Source: Agarophyton chilense
Taxonomy: Eukaryota > Rhodophyta > Florideophyceae > Gracilariales > Gracilariaceae
Assembly: GCA_030374765.1 (NCBI GenBank)
Contig: JARGXX010000080.1
Span: 1,612,001-1,676,000 of the forward strand
Direction: 5' to 3'
DNA length: 64,000 bases
Shown: positions 55,640 to 64,000 of the stretch, piece after piece
Numbering within the stretch: the first letter of the stretch is position 1
Layout: every line of letters starts with the position of its first letter
Program-made: the position numbers and the translations under genes
Notes under the pieces: model-generated
Databases searched by the model: none
What the model was told of the DNA's origin: nothing
The model's input: only the letters and a program-made list of their open reading frames with translations

Positions 55640-56290
55640 TGGCGTTAGTCACGCGCTGTCCCCAACTTCGAGGAAATTGAACAAATAGGACAATGAACTT
55701 ACGCTCATGTGGCGATGGGGTGTGATAGACGATCCGCTGAGATCGTTGCCCTCGATAAAGTGCGAATAGATCAAGAGCAGGAAGGCTTCTCCGTGACAGC
55801 TACCAGGGAGTTGAAAATGTTGAGGTCCCTGTGCCACGAAAACATCGATAATCTGAAGGACTTTGTCACCGGTCAAAACTGAAACCGTAATTAAGTGCAG
55901 CGAAACAAGCATGAGACTTATATGTTGTTTGAGTATGTAGAACACGCCCTTATAGGCGGGATGAACACCTCAACAATATGTTTCTCTGAGGCGCAGGTAA
56001 AGAACTATGCTAAACCATTCTTGTGAGGGTTGTAGTACTGTTATGAATACGAAGTTCTTCATCTTGGTATCAAATGTTCTAACTTACTTATAAATAATAA
56101 CGAAGGAAACCTCAAGATTGCCGATTTCGGCTTTGCTCGTACATTCAATGACCAATTGAAGCGCTACACAAACTGAGTCATCACCTTGGGGTGTTGGTCC
56201 CCGAGCTATTATTGGGGACCGAAGAGTATGGCCCGGAAGTGAACATATGGTCAGTGAAGTGTCTCACCGTAGAGCCTTTGACAAAAAGCC
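55640..56290 (+). pseudogene. CDK12/CDKC-type kinase pseudogene
   Basis: One plus-strand phase from about 55640 to 56195 reads a cyclin-dependent kinase domain without introns: 'FEEIEQIGQ' with a stop in the Gly loop, 'RSAEIVALDKVRIDQEQEGF', 'SVTATRELKMLRSLCHENI' (the PITAIRE-like helix of the CDK9/12/C group), 'TYMLFEYVEHAL', 'IKCSNLLINNNEGNLKIADF' and 'GFARTFNDQLKRYTN'. Then a one-base shift leads to 'PELLLGTEEYGPEVNIWSV'. Stops: TGA in the Gly loop, TGA and TAA about 55878-55892, TGA and TAG about 56026-56034, TGA about 56178. The ATP-binding Lys reads Asp and HRD reads HLG, so the source gene was intact elsewhere and this copy is dead. The lack of introns fits a retrocopy or an intron-poor parent. 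Confidence 0.85.
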
Positions 56291-56709
56291 TCTGATCCCA
56301 GAACCCTAGGAAAAAACAAGGTTTACAGAAGGAAGACAAAACAAGTGCAATATGAACAATTGGCTCTGTACGGAGAACAATAACAGCGCATTCATTTCTG
56401 ATACTGTATCACCGAACAGGACACATCGACAGTGTGCACCTGTTTCCTGGCGACGAAACTAAGGAATGACCGGAGGCCAAGAGAGAGAGAAAAGTACTGT
56501 ATCCATAACTCGCCTTGCAAACCAATTCGACCACGAAATGTATTTAAGGGGTCCATGGAGAAAACTCAGGTTCGAATCCGACCATTTTTGCGGCTTGCGA
56601 AATCATTCTTTATACAAATTTTATATGAGATGAAACTTACTTTTAAAAAATTGAAATTTGTTTTCATTGAAATTGAAAATAGATCTCAACCAAGATCAAG
56701 AGTATTATC
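56291..56709. other. Spacer between the kinase and Harbinger pseudogenes
   Basis: Short open frame 56432-56713, Lys/Arg-rich, unassigned. No poly(A) tail that would mark a retrocopy is visible right after the kinase. Confidence 0.35.
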
Positions 56710-57812
56710 GTGATGATCGTGACTTTATTGTCCCAACGTCGTCATCAAAACGATCATCAGCATAACCCAATGCCGAATCGTCGACTTCTACTAAATCTTT
56801 CCAGAACGCTCCTGATTGCATTTCATAGCTTTTTGTGGTTCTATTCTTTCTGCAAAATGCGTTGTACACCCAATCACATCAAAAGAGCACGGAGATCGTT
56901 CGGCCAAATCACAAAGGTTTTGTCTGAAAAATACTTTTCAAAATGCTTCCGCCTTTCCCGTGGTTTTTTCGGACACATTTTGATGCTCGTCAAACCGTTC
57001 ATATCGCGCTTTGACGATTTTGAAGAATAATTTCAGATTTGAGCTCATGTCCGTGGCCAGAATGTGAAAGCTGCTACCAAAATTGGTGTATTTTTTCGCC
57101 TTATGGCTGGTGGGAGCTATTGAGATGTTTATTTGTCTTTTGGAGTGGCTCCATCGACAGTGTCCGATATATTTGATGACGTTCTGATTACGTGAGACTC
57201 TGTTCTTTTAATCGAAGAGTTTCCCGAGAAGAAGAATGTTGAGGCATACTTTGGCAGATCAATAGAATTTGAGACCTCTAGGAGGATCTTTAATTCACTT
57301 CCTGGTTGTGTCGGAGCAGTTGATGGTACTCTTATATATTTAGCAAGACCGTAGCGAGAAGTACACAATCAACAGTTCTATACTAGTAAAGGAGGGTTTT
57401 GTGTGCCTGTGCAGGCTGTCTTCAACTCAAGGTATCGTTTTGTGGCTAGTTCCGCGATTTGTGTTGGCTCGACTGCGAATGGAGTAGCTCTGACACATTC
57501 TAATATTGAGATAGGCAACCGGTTGGTTTTTGAGTCGCTGGCGAAGAAGCTCATCAGTGTACAAACTTTCTTATTGCTGCTGTTTCAAATGGGGAGGCTG
57601 ATTTATATGATCAGGGATTTAACATGTTACTCTCATCGCATAGAGTTCATTTAGAGCAGGCCTTCGGTTGTTTGAAAAGTCGTTGAAGGTTTTTGTGGCA
57701 GCCTCTAAAATACGAGTTACAGCATTCATTGGTGGTGATAAATGTCTCTCTGAAACTAGAGAATCTGTTTATAAACAACAACGAGATCTTTGAGAAAACA
57801 CACCGCGTATAG
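56710..57812 (+). pseudogene. PIF/Harbinger (DDE_Tnp_4) transposase pseudogene
   Basis: The N-terminal helices 'YFSKCFRLSRGFFGHILMLV' (56.9 kb) are followed by 'KAATKIGVFFRLMAGGSY', TGA, then 'FGVAPSTVSDIFDDV', TGA, and the DDE core. The first Asp lies in 'GCVGAVDGTLIYLARP' (57305-57352, followed by TAG). 'FYTSKGGFCVPVQAVFNSRY' and 'STANGVALTHSNI' follow. After a frame change near 57645 come 'HLEQAFGCLKSR', TGA and 'FLWQPLKYELQHSLVV', the conserved E region and Trp-rich end. At least four stops and one shift. Longer and of a different lineage than the remnant at 1.1-1.4 kb. Neither TIRs nor a TTA/TWA duplication were located. Confidence 0.85.
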
Positions 57813-58147
57813 CGCACACAATATGTGGGAGGCACAGGAGAATTTATTTCCATGGATAGAGTGGAATCAGTCTGGAGTTGACTCTTTCTTTGATCCAGTT
57901 CAAAACATGAACTTCGAGAATGAGACGGACGCCTTGGAGGTTGCTTCGAAAAAGAACAAGTTCTCCAGAACATGAGAGCTTTTTCGAAATATTGCTAGAA
58001 AACTGTGCATTACGCGCATGTCTTGTACGGATCAGCGTGATTACCTCCGGTGTGTCGTCGATCCCCGCATCAACCATTGCAACACACACCTCTCTAACCT
58101 TGGCAGACGTCTGATTTCCCAAGGCGGCTTGAGGTGCGGGCTCGGGT
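57813..58147. other. Downstream of the Harbinger pseudogene, unassigned
   Basis: A minus-strand open frame (58122-57844; non-ATG first codon) reads 'TSAKVREVCVAMVDAGIDDT' and further helical sequence. It may be a transposon-associated helical module, but I cannot assign it. Confidence 0.25.
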
Positions 58148-58240
58148 GCTGTATTCGAGCTGTATTCCTTCCGCTGTATTCCTTCCGCTGTATTCCTTCC
58201 GCTGTATTCCTTCCGCTGTATTCCTTCCGCTGTATTCTGC
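58148..58240 (+). repeat. 14-bp minisatellite GCTGTATTCCTTCC
   Basis: Five perfect units start at 58159, 58173, 58187, 58201 and 58215, flanked by an imperfect unit at 58148 and a partial one at 58229. Confidence 0.95.
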
Positions 58241-59289
58241 TCTTCTAACTTCTCACGCTTGTTGCATTGCTCGTTTTCGAGTCGTTGCCCGTTGCATCAT
58301 GCATCATGCCATAAGAAGTTGTGCATGAGTCCAATTTTGTTTCGTCTCCTGTGATGTGATGTGCGCGGATGGGCGTCGAGCGTTAGGCGAGAAACATGTT
58401 CTCAAGAGCTGCTCTAGTTCGAGAGAACGGCTCATAAAGTGGCTGTGCGTTAGGAGTGGCTATGTGTTAGGAGTCAGATGCCAAGAACCCTCGTAACTTG
58501 TAACAATGTCATAAGAATACCCTTGTATTAGGACTGTGCCGTGGAATGCATCTCAAGAATTACATATGTGAGGTTCATGGTTAACTATCGACTGTTCTCA
58601 TACTTTTCAGAGGCTCTATCCAACCAAGCGCACGATACATCTGAAATACCCGCAGGAGTGGGGGCCAAAATGACGCCGATTCAGTGCAAACACTACGTGT
58701 TGCGGAATTTCGCTGTTCAGCGTGTCGAAGGAGCGTGTTTCACAGACGGCGATAGCAATCCTGCTCCAGCACGCATGTTGCGTTTGGCCCGCCTCTGACA
58801 GCGTTTTGGGCGATGCATGTAAGGTTAACATGCGCCCCAGCCGAGATGAGTCCAGATTTTTGTTTCGGGGCTCTACGGTCACCAAAAAACGTAAGGCTCC
58901 CACGGCTGCTTTAAACCGTCCTTTCTCTTCATCTTCTCTATCTCACACGTCGCACTGCTGTCTCCCATTCTAGCTACCCTGCCGTGTCTATGGTTCAATT
59001 GCAGTAGGCTGCCGACTCCAAGGAGTCTGACTGGCTTGTTCGAACCTGCCTACAGAAACATTTCATCTTCTCCTGCCTGTACACCAAGGAGCGTCGTCTG
59101 CTCTTTAAATTGCGCGGCTTCACACTCACAGCCCATCTGGAGCCATTGTGTCCGGAGCTTTAACGCACACCTCTCCAGCAGCTTGGCTTCCTCGACCAGC
59201 CATGGTATTCGTGTAAGCTGCGCTTAAAAAAAGGCACCATCACCTTTCGTGCTGAGTGGCACGACGCGTTTTTACGCTGGACTGACGTT
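58241..59289. other. Unassigned stretch
   Basis: Short frames 58541-58798 (ATG) and 58722-58973 overlap on the plus strand, with 58616-58903 opposite. None shows a recognisable motif. Confidence 0.35.
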
Positions 59290-59420
59290 TTGAACCGTTC
59301 CGCCAGAACTTCATTTGAACGCTTTCACAAACTGGAGCGATGCGTTGGACGTGGTCTTTTTCCGCTAGTATATCAGGCTGGTGATCGTTCCACCGGCAAT
59401 AGTTTCGCTTTCAAGGTGAT
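59290..59420 (+). pseudogene. Protein kinase N-lobe fragment
   Basis: 'FHKLERCVGRGLFPLVYQAG' followed by 'DRSTGNSFAFKVI' matches subdomains I-II of a Ser/Thr kinase (G-x-G-x-F-x-x-V-Y, then the AxK motif as FAFK). Beyond about 59420 the frame loses similarity, although 'PNVANLCIF' in another phase (about 59530) resembles the following beta strands. No HRD or DFG is found downstream. It differs in sequence from the CDK-type copy at 55.6 kb. A short decayed fragment. Confidence 0.5.
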
Positions 59421-61082
59421 TAAGTGCACTCCAGCGGGGTGGACACTGACTGGCATGGTGCACATTGTCTCTGTCGTCCGCGGTAGCGAAGTCCATGAGG
59501 AGCTGCGCGGTGAGTGTGCTTCTTCCGAATGTTGCCAACCTGTGCATCTTCACCATTGTTAGCTCGACCTGTGTTTCATCCGAACGCTGTCGATTTGCAT
59601 TTTCACCAGCGATAGCTCGTCGCAAACATTCTGGTGCTCAGTGTGCAAGCGAGATAACTGCACGTCGATGTCATCGGCTCGCTACTGTTGCCGTCGCTTT
59701 CTCTCCTTTAGAGTCCCAAGTTCGATTTGAAGATCCACGGGCATCTATTCTTTAGTTCGTTAGAAAATATACTCACGAAATGTTGGATGATATCTGTAGA
59801 CAGTATTCTTCTTCAAATTGGGGGATGATTTGTCTGCCGTGTGAAGCCGAAGGTGTATTTCGCAGCTATGCGCACAAGCGGCGGTTGAAAAGGGTTGCAA
59901 CCTCTTTCTTGCTAGACGCACCGCAACTGTGATGGAGTGCTAAACTTGTAGGCACTCTGGTATTCACAGAGTGCAGCTACGCTACCAAAATGGGCGTTGA
60001 TTCAGTGACGGCTGTGGGCATCCCATGCATGTCGTTCCGTGTCGAATGAATCTTGGTGCTGGATGTCGCGCTGCGGCACTGGATGGTTAAGTGGGGCGTG
60101 GGGAAGGTTTCAAACGGGAGAACGATGAATTGGGTGATGGGGCTCGTGTGGAGCGGAAATGTTTTAATCCAGAGCCTGCGTAGGGATTATTATTTCCGGA
60201 GACTTGACGAAAAATTGACGCCTCTGCGTGTGGTCGACTAAAGCTTTACTCCACCTCCTCGTGGTGTCGACTGGGCAGCGTAAGTTGGCTAACGGAGTAA
60301 GTCAAGGAAGGATCCCTGTTCGAGAGGGAAGCCATCAGGCCTCTGTAGGCCAGTGATCCCTATCAAGTTGGTGTGTTTTTTCGGAATTCTTGAAACATGT
60401 TTCAATTTTCTGAGGAAATTAAATTATTGGTACTTCGGGGCCTGGCATTGCGGTATGCTGGTGAAAAATAAATTTTTAAGGCTAGGTTCAACGAAATGCA
60501 GGGCTTATGTGTGCTCCCGTATGGGTTGTTGTCCATTGGGATTTGCTGGCGTTGCTTATGTTAAGAATCCGGAAACGGAATTATGTAAGGTCTTTCCTTA
60601 ATTGGGTGATCAGGGTTTTTTTCCCACGTGCGCAAGTTTATCGTCAGTGCAATCCGGGAGCTCGCGTGAAGGTCGTATCTGGCTGGGTTTTCTGCGTGTT
60701 TTTTAATCGAGTCTCATAAGGTTTTTGAAGTTGCATATCGGAATTAACGGGTTTCGCGCTATTGGTGTTTAGTTTTTGAAGTTTTTTCTGAAAAACAATT
60801 GTTCAAATTTCTGTACCATGCGCCTTGCGTAATGACGTAAGGCGGGGGTGTTTAATGCACCAAGGTCTGTCCAGTAGTAACTGTGGGTAGTGTTGTCGAG
60901 GCACGAATCTCAGGGACCTGGCGGATACGAGGCCCGGACCTAATTACACTTGTATGGGGGTCGGGTGACGGCTGGACCTATTTAGGTCGCGCGCTCAGCC
61001 AGGAGCAGCCCTCCTAAAAGCGCAAGCCTGCACTACGGGTTAAAGTAGTCCCGAGGACGGAATGGGTTGAACGTCCTTAGAG
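59421..61082. other. Unassigned stretch upstream of the DIRS-like RT
   Basis: No recognised protein. Frames 60053-60241 and 60353-60719 are short, with no Gag-like motif seen. The stretch 60.84-61.08 kb is more structured and GC-rich than its surroundings. It may include the 5' end, terminal repeat or ORF1 of the DIRS-like element, but I could not define an end. Confidence 0.35.
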
Positions 61083-61226
61083 GTGACGGACCTGCTACAA
61101 ACAACTTTAAGAAGGATAAGTCTGTTTTGCGGAAGCAAGGAGACAGGAACGAAAATTAATATAAAAACAACGACAGCAACAACAACAACAATTTTTATTT
61201 CGACGGGCAGGTGGGACGTGCTTCCT

Positions 61227-63078
61227 ATGTCAGGGGCGTCTGATATACAGGACGAGGATACAAAGAAAGCAAGCGCACGACAACGACAAAAGTGGAGACG
61301 CAAGAAGAAAATCCAAAGTATACTTGAGGGACTTCGAAGTGGGCTTAATTGCTTGTATGCCGGGCATGTCTACCCCTTTCTACCGGTACAAGAGAGGAAC
61401 GTTGTCCAAAGCCTGGCGAGCAATATCTTGCAAGGCATTGAGGAGGACTCATACCGCCGAAATTATTTCGTTGTGGAGGAGTGCGTAGGAGAGGTTGATT
61501 CTACGTTCGAATACAGTGACCCACACCAATGGGTCTGGCTGAATCCGGACCGAGTATCATTGCCAGAAAATTGTCTTGCATCCTCGGCTGCTATTATCTC
61601 ATTACTATCAGGGGATATGCAGCTACTATATATGACTAGAAAAATTATCCGAGAAGATGAAGAGGTTAAAGGAGCTAAGAAGCCGTTTTGTGGAGTGAAG
61701 GCGAAATATTACAATGCCCTGATTAGAAAATTGGTGGAAGTGGGGTTAGTAGATTTGAGGGAAAGAAAACCGAAAGTTGTAAATGGTGTTTTTGCGGTTC
61801 CTAAAAAAGAGGGAAAGCAAAGGCTCATAATCGACGCTCGGAACGCTAACCTTCAGTTTACCGATCCACCAAAAATCGATCTTCCTAACTCAGGGCATCT
61901 GGGGAGATCACACATCCCGAAAGGACGAACGCTTTATTTTGGAAAGTCAGACATGGACAATCAATACCACCGAATGAAATTACCAGGATGGATGAATACG
62001 TATTTTGGTTGGCCACTAATCGAAGTCGGAAGGAAAAAATTATTCCCCATCATGCTCTCAATGCCCATGGAGTGGTCACACTCTGTCTTTGTGGCTCAGA
62101 AAGTCCATCTAGAAATACTAGCTCGAGCTAAGCTCTGCATGGACGACTGGGTAGCGGATTCAATTTCCGTTGGCGAATTTAAATTTGGAGCTTACGTGGA
62201 CGATTATTTTTCGTTTGGAACAACCAAAGAGATGTCATAAAGGAATCTGCGGGCCGTGATAAAGGAGTCTGAGCGTAGCTCTTTGCCTTCGCAGGCGACA
62301 AAAGTATCATGGCCGGCAGAAGGAGAAAGTACGGAAGTCTTGGGAATTGATGTCGGGGAAAATGGCGTACTGATGCCAAAACGCGAAAAAATGAGAACGC
62401 TGATAACAATTACTGAAAACATTCTGAAAAAGAAGATATGGAAGGTACAAGAAGTACAAAGCATAATTGGAAAATGGGCTTGGTTTATGCTATTGAGGAT
62501 GCCACTCTTTTCGGTCTTCGAAAGAATATATTCCATTACGTCCTCAACCAAAGAATATGTTGGCGGCAAGGTAATTAGCCAGAAGAGGCTGGAATTAATT
62601 TTTAAAACTAGCACCGTTGATTCGGATTAGTACTTTTACGCCGTTCAACACAACAATCCTTTGTACAGACGCAAGCTTAATTGGTGGAGGAGTAGTTTAT
62701 ACCGAGTGCCGAGATCCTTTGAAAATTTGCGAAGGATCGGATCGGATTGAATGGATTAAAGAACAGGAGTGGAAAATTGCGATACGACATCGTTGGAAGA
62801 AAAAACACCTGATACTAATTCTAGAGGGCGAAGCAGTCATTCATGGTCTGCGTTGGCTTCTTCGAAATCGGAACAATAATGGAACACGGATAATTATGTT
62901 TATTGATAACCAGTCGCTTCTCGGAGCTTTGCTAAAGGAACGTACCAGTAAGCGAAGCTTTAACCAGATCTGCAGACGCGTTGCCGCGATGGTACTCGTT
63001 GGTGACCTAACAATGGATTATTTTTATGTCCCTAGTGGCAAAAATCCAGCCGATGAACCGTCACGGGCTTTTTGATCT
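61227..63078 (+). pseudogene. DIRS-like reverse transcriptase and RNase H
   Basis: ATG 61227 is the first Met in a frame open from 61083. RT motifs: 'YYNALIRKLVEVGLVDLRER', 'GVFAVPKKEGKQRLIIDARN', 'KSDMDNQYHRMKLP', 'LSMPMEWSHSVFVAQKVHLE' and the catalytic YVDD (codons from 62193). TAA at 62238-62240 interrupts the thumb, and the same phase continues ('GIDVGENGVLMP', 'VQSIIGKWAWFMLLRMP') to about 62620. A frame change then leads to RNase H: 'TILCTDASLIGGGVVY', 'ILEGEAVIHGLRWLL', 'MFIDNQSLLGALLKER' and 'YVPSGKNPADEPSRAF', ending at TGA 63073-63075. These are the RNase H motifs of DIRS elements. Confidence 0.82.
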
Positions 63079-63079
63079 A

Positions 63080-64000
63080 GCTCACCGGCGGGTAAAACCG
63101 GCAACGTTGCAGGGATACCGTAAGAACCTTGGTTATTTCGTGGAGTGGCTGGCGCAATAACCAGTCGCTCGCCGTCGATGTAGGAATGCAGAAGAAGTTG
63201 ATAAGTTGTTCACAAGGTATTGCATTGATCTTTTTCATGGTAGTCAACAATTGAAGGCAGGAGGCGTAGCTCAGGCAAAATCAGCGTTGGAATTTTTCTC
63301 CCCGAACTCAGCGGGTAGTTGGTATTGGCGAATCAAAGTATACAAGGCTGGACAGCGTCGCGCCCTAACCTTCACTTTGGCGTGTGTCCGGAAATCTTTG
63401 TATACGGATTAGCATTGGATCTTTTCAAACACGGGGATCCGGATCTGGGGGTAAGATTACTGCTGCTGTTTGATGGGTATCTCAGGCTAGGTGATTTATT
63501 GCAGCTAAAAGTATTGGACGTCGCCATGCTGCCACTGACCGAAAAGCGGCCGCACTATGGGATGCTCAACATTGCGATAGGAAAACGTGGCCGTAATGAA
63601 TCCGTCACGATAAGGCCGTATTTTTGGCGGTTTTGTAAAAAAAATTAGTTAGAAGAAGGAAGTTGGCAGAAGCAGAAGTTCTTTTCCCGTATCAACCAGC
63701 CTGGTTTCGGGCCTGTCTCCGAAGAGCCGTTGAACGTCTAGGAATTCCGTTCGCGATCACTCCACACATGCTTATGTACGGCGGGGCGACCACCGACAAG
63801 CTTTATGATCGTCTCGTCGACCAGGATATTAGATGCCGAGGACGTTGGCAAAGCGATAAGACTTTCAAGGGATATATTCAACCACACAAATTATACCACG
63901 CGCTCAACGAACTATCCCCGGCCAAACGTCAGTCATTTGAGGCGGTTTACACCAGGGCATACACATCTTTCAACGTGCCGCTGCCAGATTGGGCTGGGGG
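63080..64000 (+). pseudogene. DIRS-like tyrosine recombinase (partial, frameshifted)
   Basis: The N-terminal SAM-like domain reads 'RVKPATLQGYRKNLGYFVEW' with TAA at 63158, then continues in the same phase to 63412. The catalytic part moves to another phase (63319-63648): 'LLLLFDGYLRLGDLLQLKVL' holds the first Arg. An A8 run (63637-63644) shifts the frame again, and 'FAITPHMLMYGGATTD' carries the His box (the Arg of HxxR reads Met). 'CRGRWQSDKTFKGYIQP' carries the last His/Trp position and the Tyr nucleophile. The recombinase would insert the circular cDNA. Loss of the HxxR Arg plus the shifts suggests this copy is dead. It continues to the window end. Confidence 0.75.

Larger units (their letters stand above)
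61083..64000 (+). mobile_element. DIRS-like tyrosine-recombinase retrotransposon (partial)
   Basis: RT, RNase H and then a tyrosine recombinase follow on the plus strand and run off the window edge. There is no integrase or LTR. This order is that of DIRS-group elements. Stops and frame changes separate the domains. The 3' end, inverted terminal repeats and internal complementary region are outside the window or unrecognised. Confidence 0.82.

Noticed and set aside
56568..56582. GGTTCGAATCCG, resembling a tRNA T-arm
   Set aside because: The flanking bases do not form a T-stem, and no acceptor, D or anticodon arm can be drawn.
12937..57700. TGA read as Trp (alternative genetic code)
   Set aside because: Trp is normally TGG throughout, TAA and TAG also interrupt the same genes, and some TGAs sit at non-Trp positions (gag 8783, TDH motif 12937); decay explains the pattern.
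1073..57812. The two PIF/Harbinger fragments as ends of one element
   Set aside because: They encode overlapping N-terminal regions of different lineages, on opposite strands and 55 kb apart.
55640..59420. CDK pseudogene and the kinase N-lobe at 59.3 kb as parts of one split gene
   Set aside because: The first already contains its own N-lobe, the sequences differ, and a Harbinger relic lies between.
1..64000. CRISPR arrays, rRNA genes, tRNA genes, riboswitches
   Set aside because: None seen. The repeats found are LTRs, TIRs or simple tandem repeats, and the context is eukaryotic.

Overview
The window is eukaryotic nuclear DNA dominated by transposable elements and decayed gene copies. Gene families seen include an ISA3-type starch debranching enzyme, a CDK12/CDKC-type kinase, a Brr2/ASCC3-type helicase and an SMP-C2 lipid-transfer protein. 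Coding pieces run without introns, and Ty3/gypsy, Ty1/copia, DIRS-like, Mutator, CACTA-like and PIF/Harbinger elements sit side by side. My best guess is an intron-poor red alga, possibly a florideophyte; this is inference from gene content and is not proven.

Layout. 0-7.4 kb: a PIF/Harbinger transposase fragment, one plausible intact host gene (2850-3794, a secreted single-pass protein with DUF2207-like architecture and a poly-Gly tail), an AT-rich inverted-repeat element (about 4150-5435) and one unassigned 192-codon ORF. 7.4-19.2 kb: a complete Ty3/gypsy chromovirus-type element (7378-19169) with two 923-bp LTRs, a perfect 5-bp target duplication (CCTAT), a candidate primer-binding site, a polypurine tract, gag, pol, a distant chromodomain and a long open frame on the opposite strand (16309-18165) with no recognised homologue. 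20.2-31.6 kb: a Mutator-like element (20245-31617) with about 270-bp terminal inverted repeats and a 9-bp duplication (CCCCACTGC), carrying a MULE transposase and a ULP1-type protease on the minus strand. A decayed copia element (about 25766-30571) sits inside the protease gene. 31.7-37.7 kb: an older, 3'-truncated gypsy element riddled with stops. 37.7-43.7 kb: nothing convincing. 43.7-46.6 kb: a CACTA/TNP2-like transposase pseudogene (minus).

48.5-59.5 kb is a graveyard of host gene fragments: isoamylase, a Brr2/ASCC3 helicase piece inside a 320-codon chimeric ORF, an SMP-C2 protein, a near-complete CDK12/CDKC kinase domain with dead catalytic residues, a second PIF/Harbinger transposase and a kinase N-lobe. 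The last 3 kb (61.1-64.0 kb, running off the window) is a DIRS-like retroelement with reverse transcriptase, RNase H and a tyrosine recombinase.

Nested order can be read directly: the MULE landed in host DNA, copia later landed in the MULE, and the 7.4-19.2 kb gypsy element is fairly recent (about 2.5 % LTR divergence by hand count). The most original signals are the antisense ORF of the gypsy element, the separation of its GPY/F module from its chromodomain, the gag-pol junction architecture, the MULE with ULP1, and the two-box-per-arm inverted repeat at 4.15-5.43 kb. Nearly all TE genes carry stops or frameshifts, many of the latter at homopolymer runs, so assembly error should be considered for some of them.
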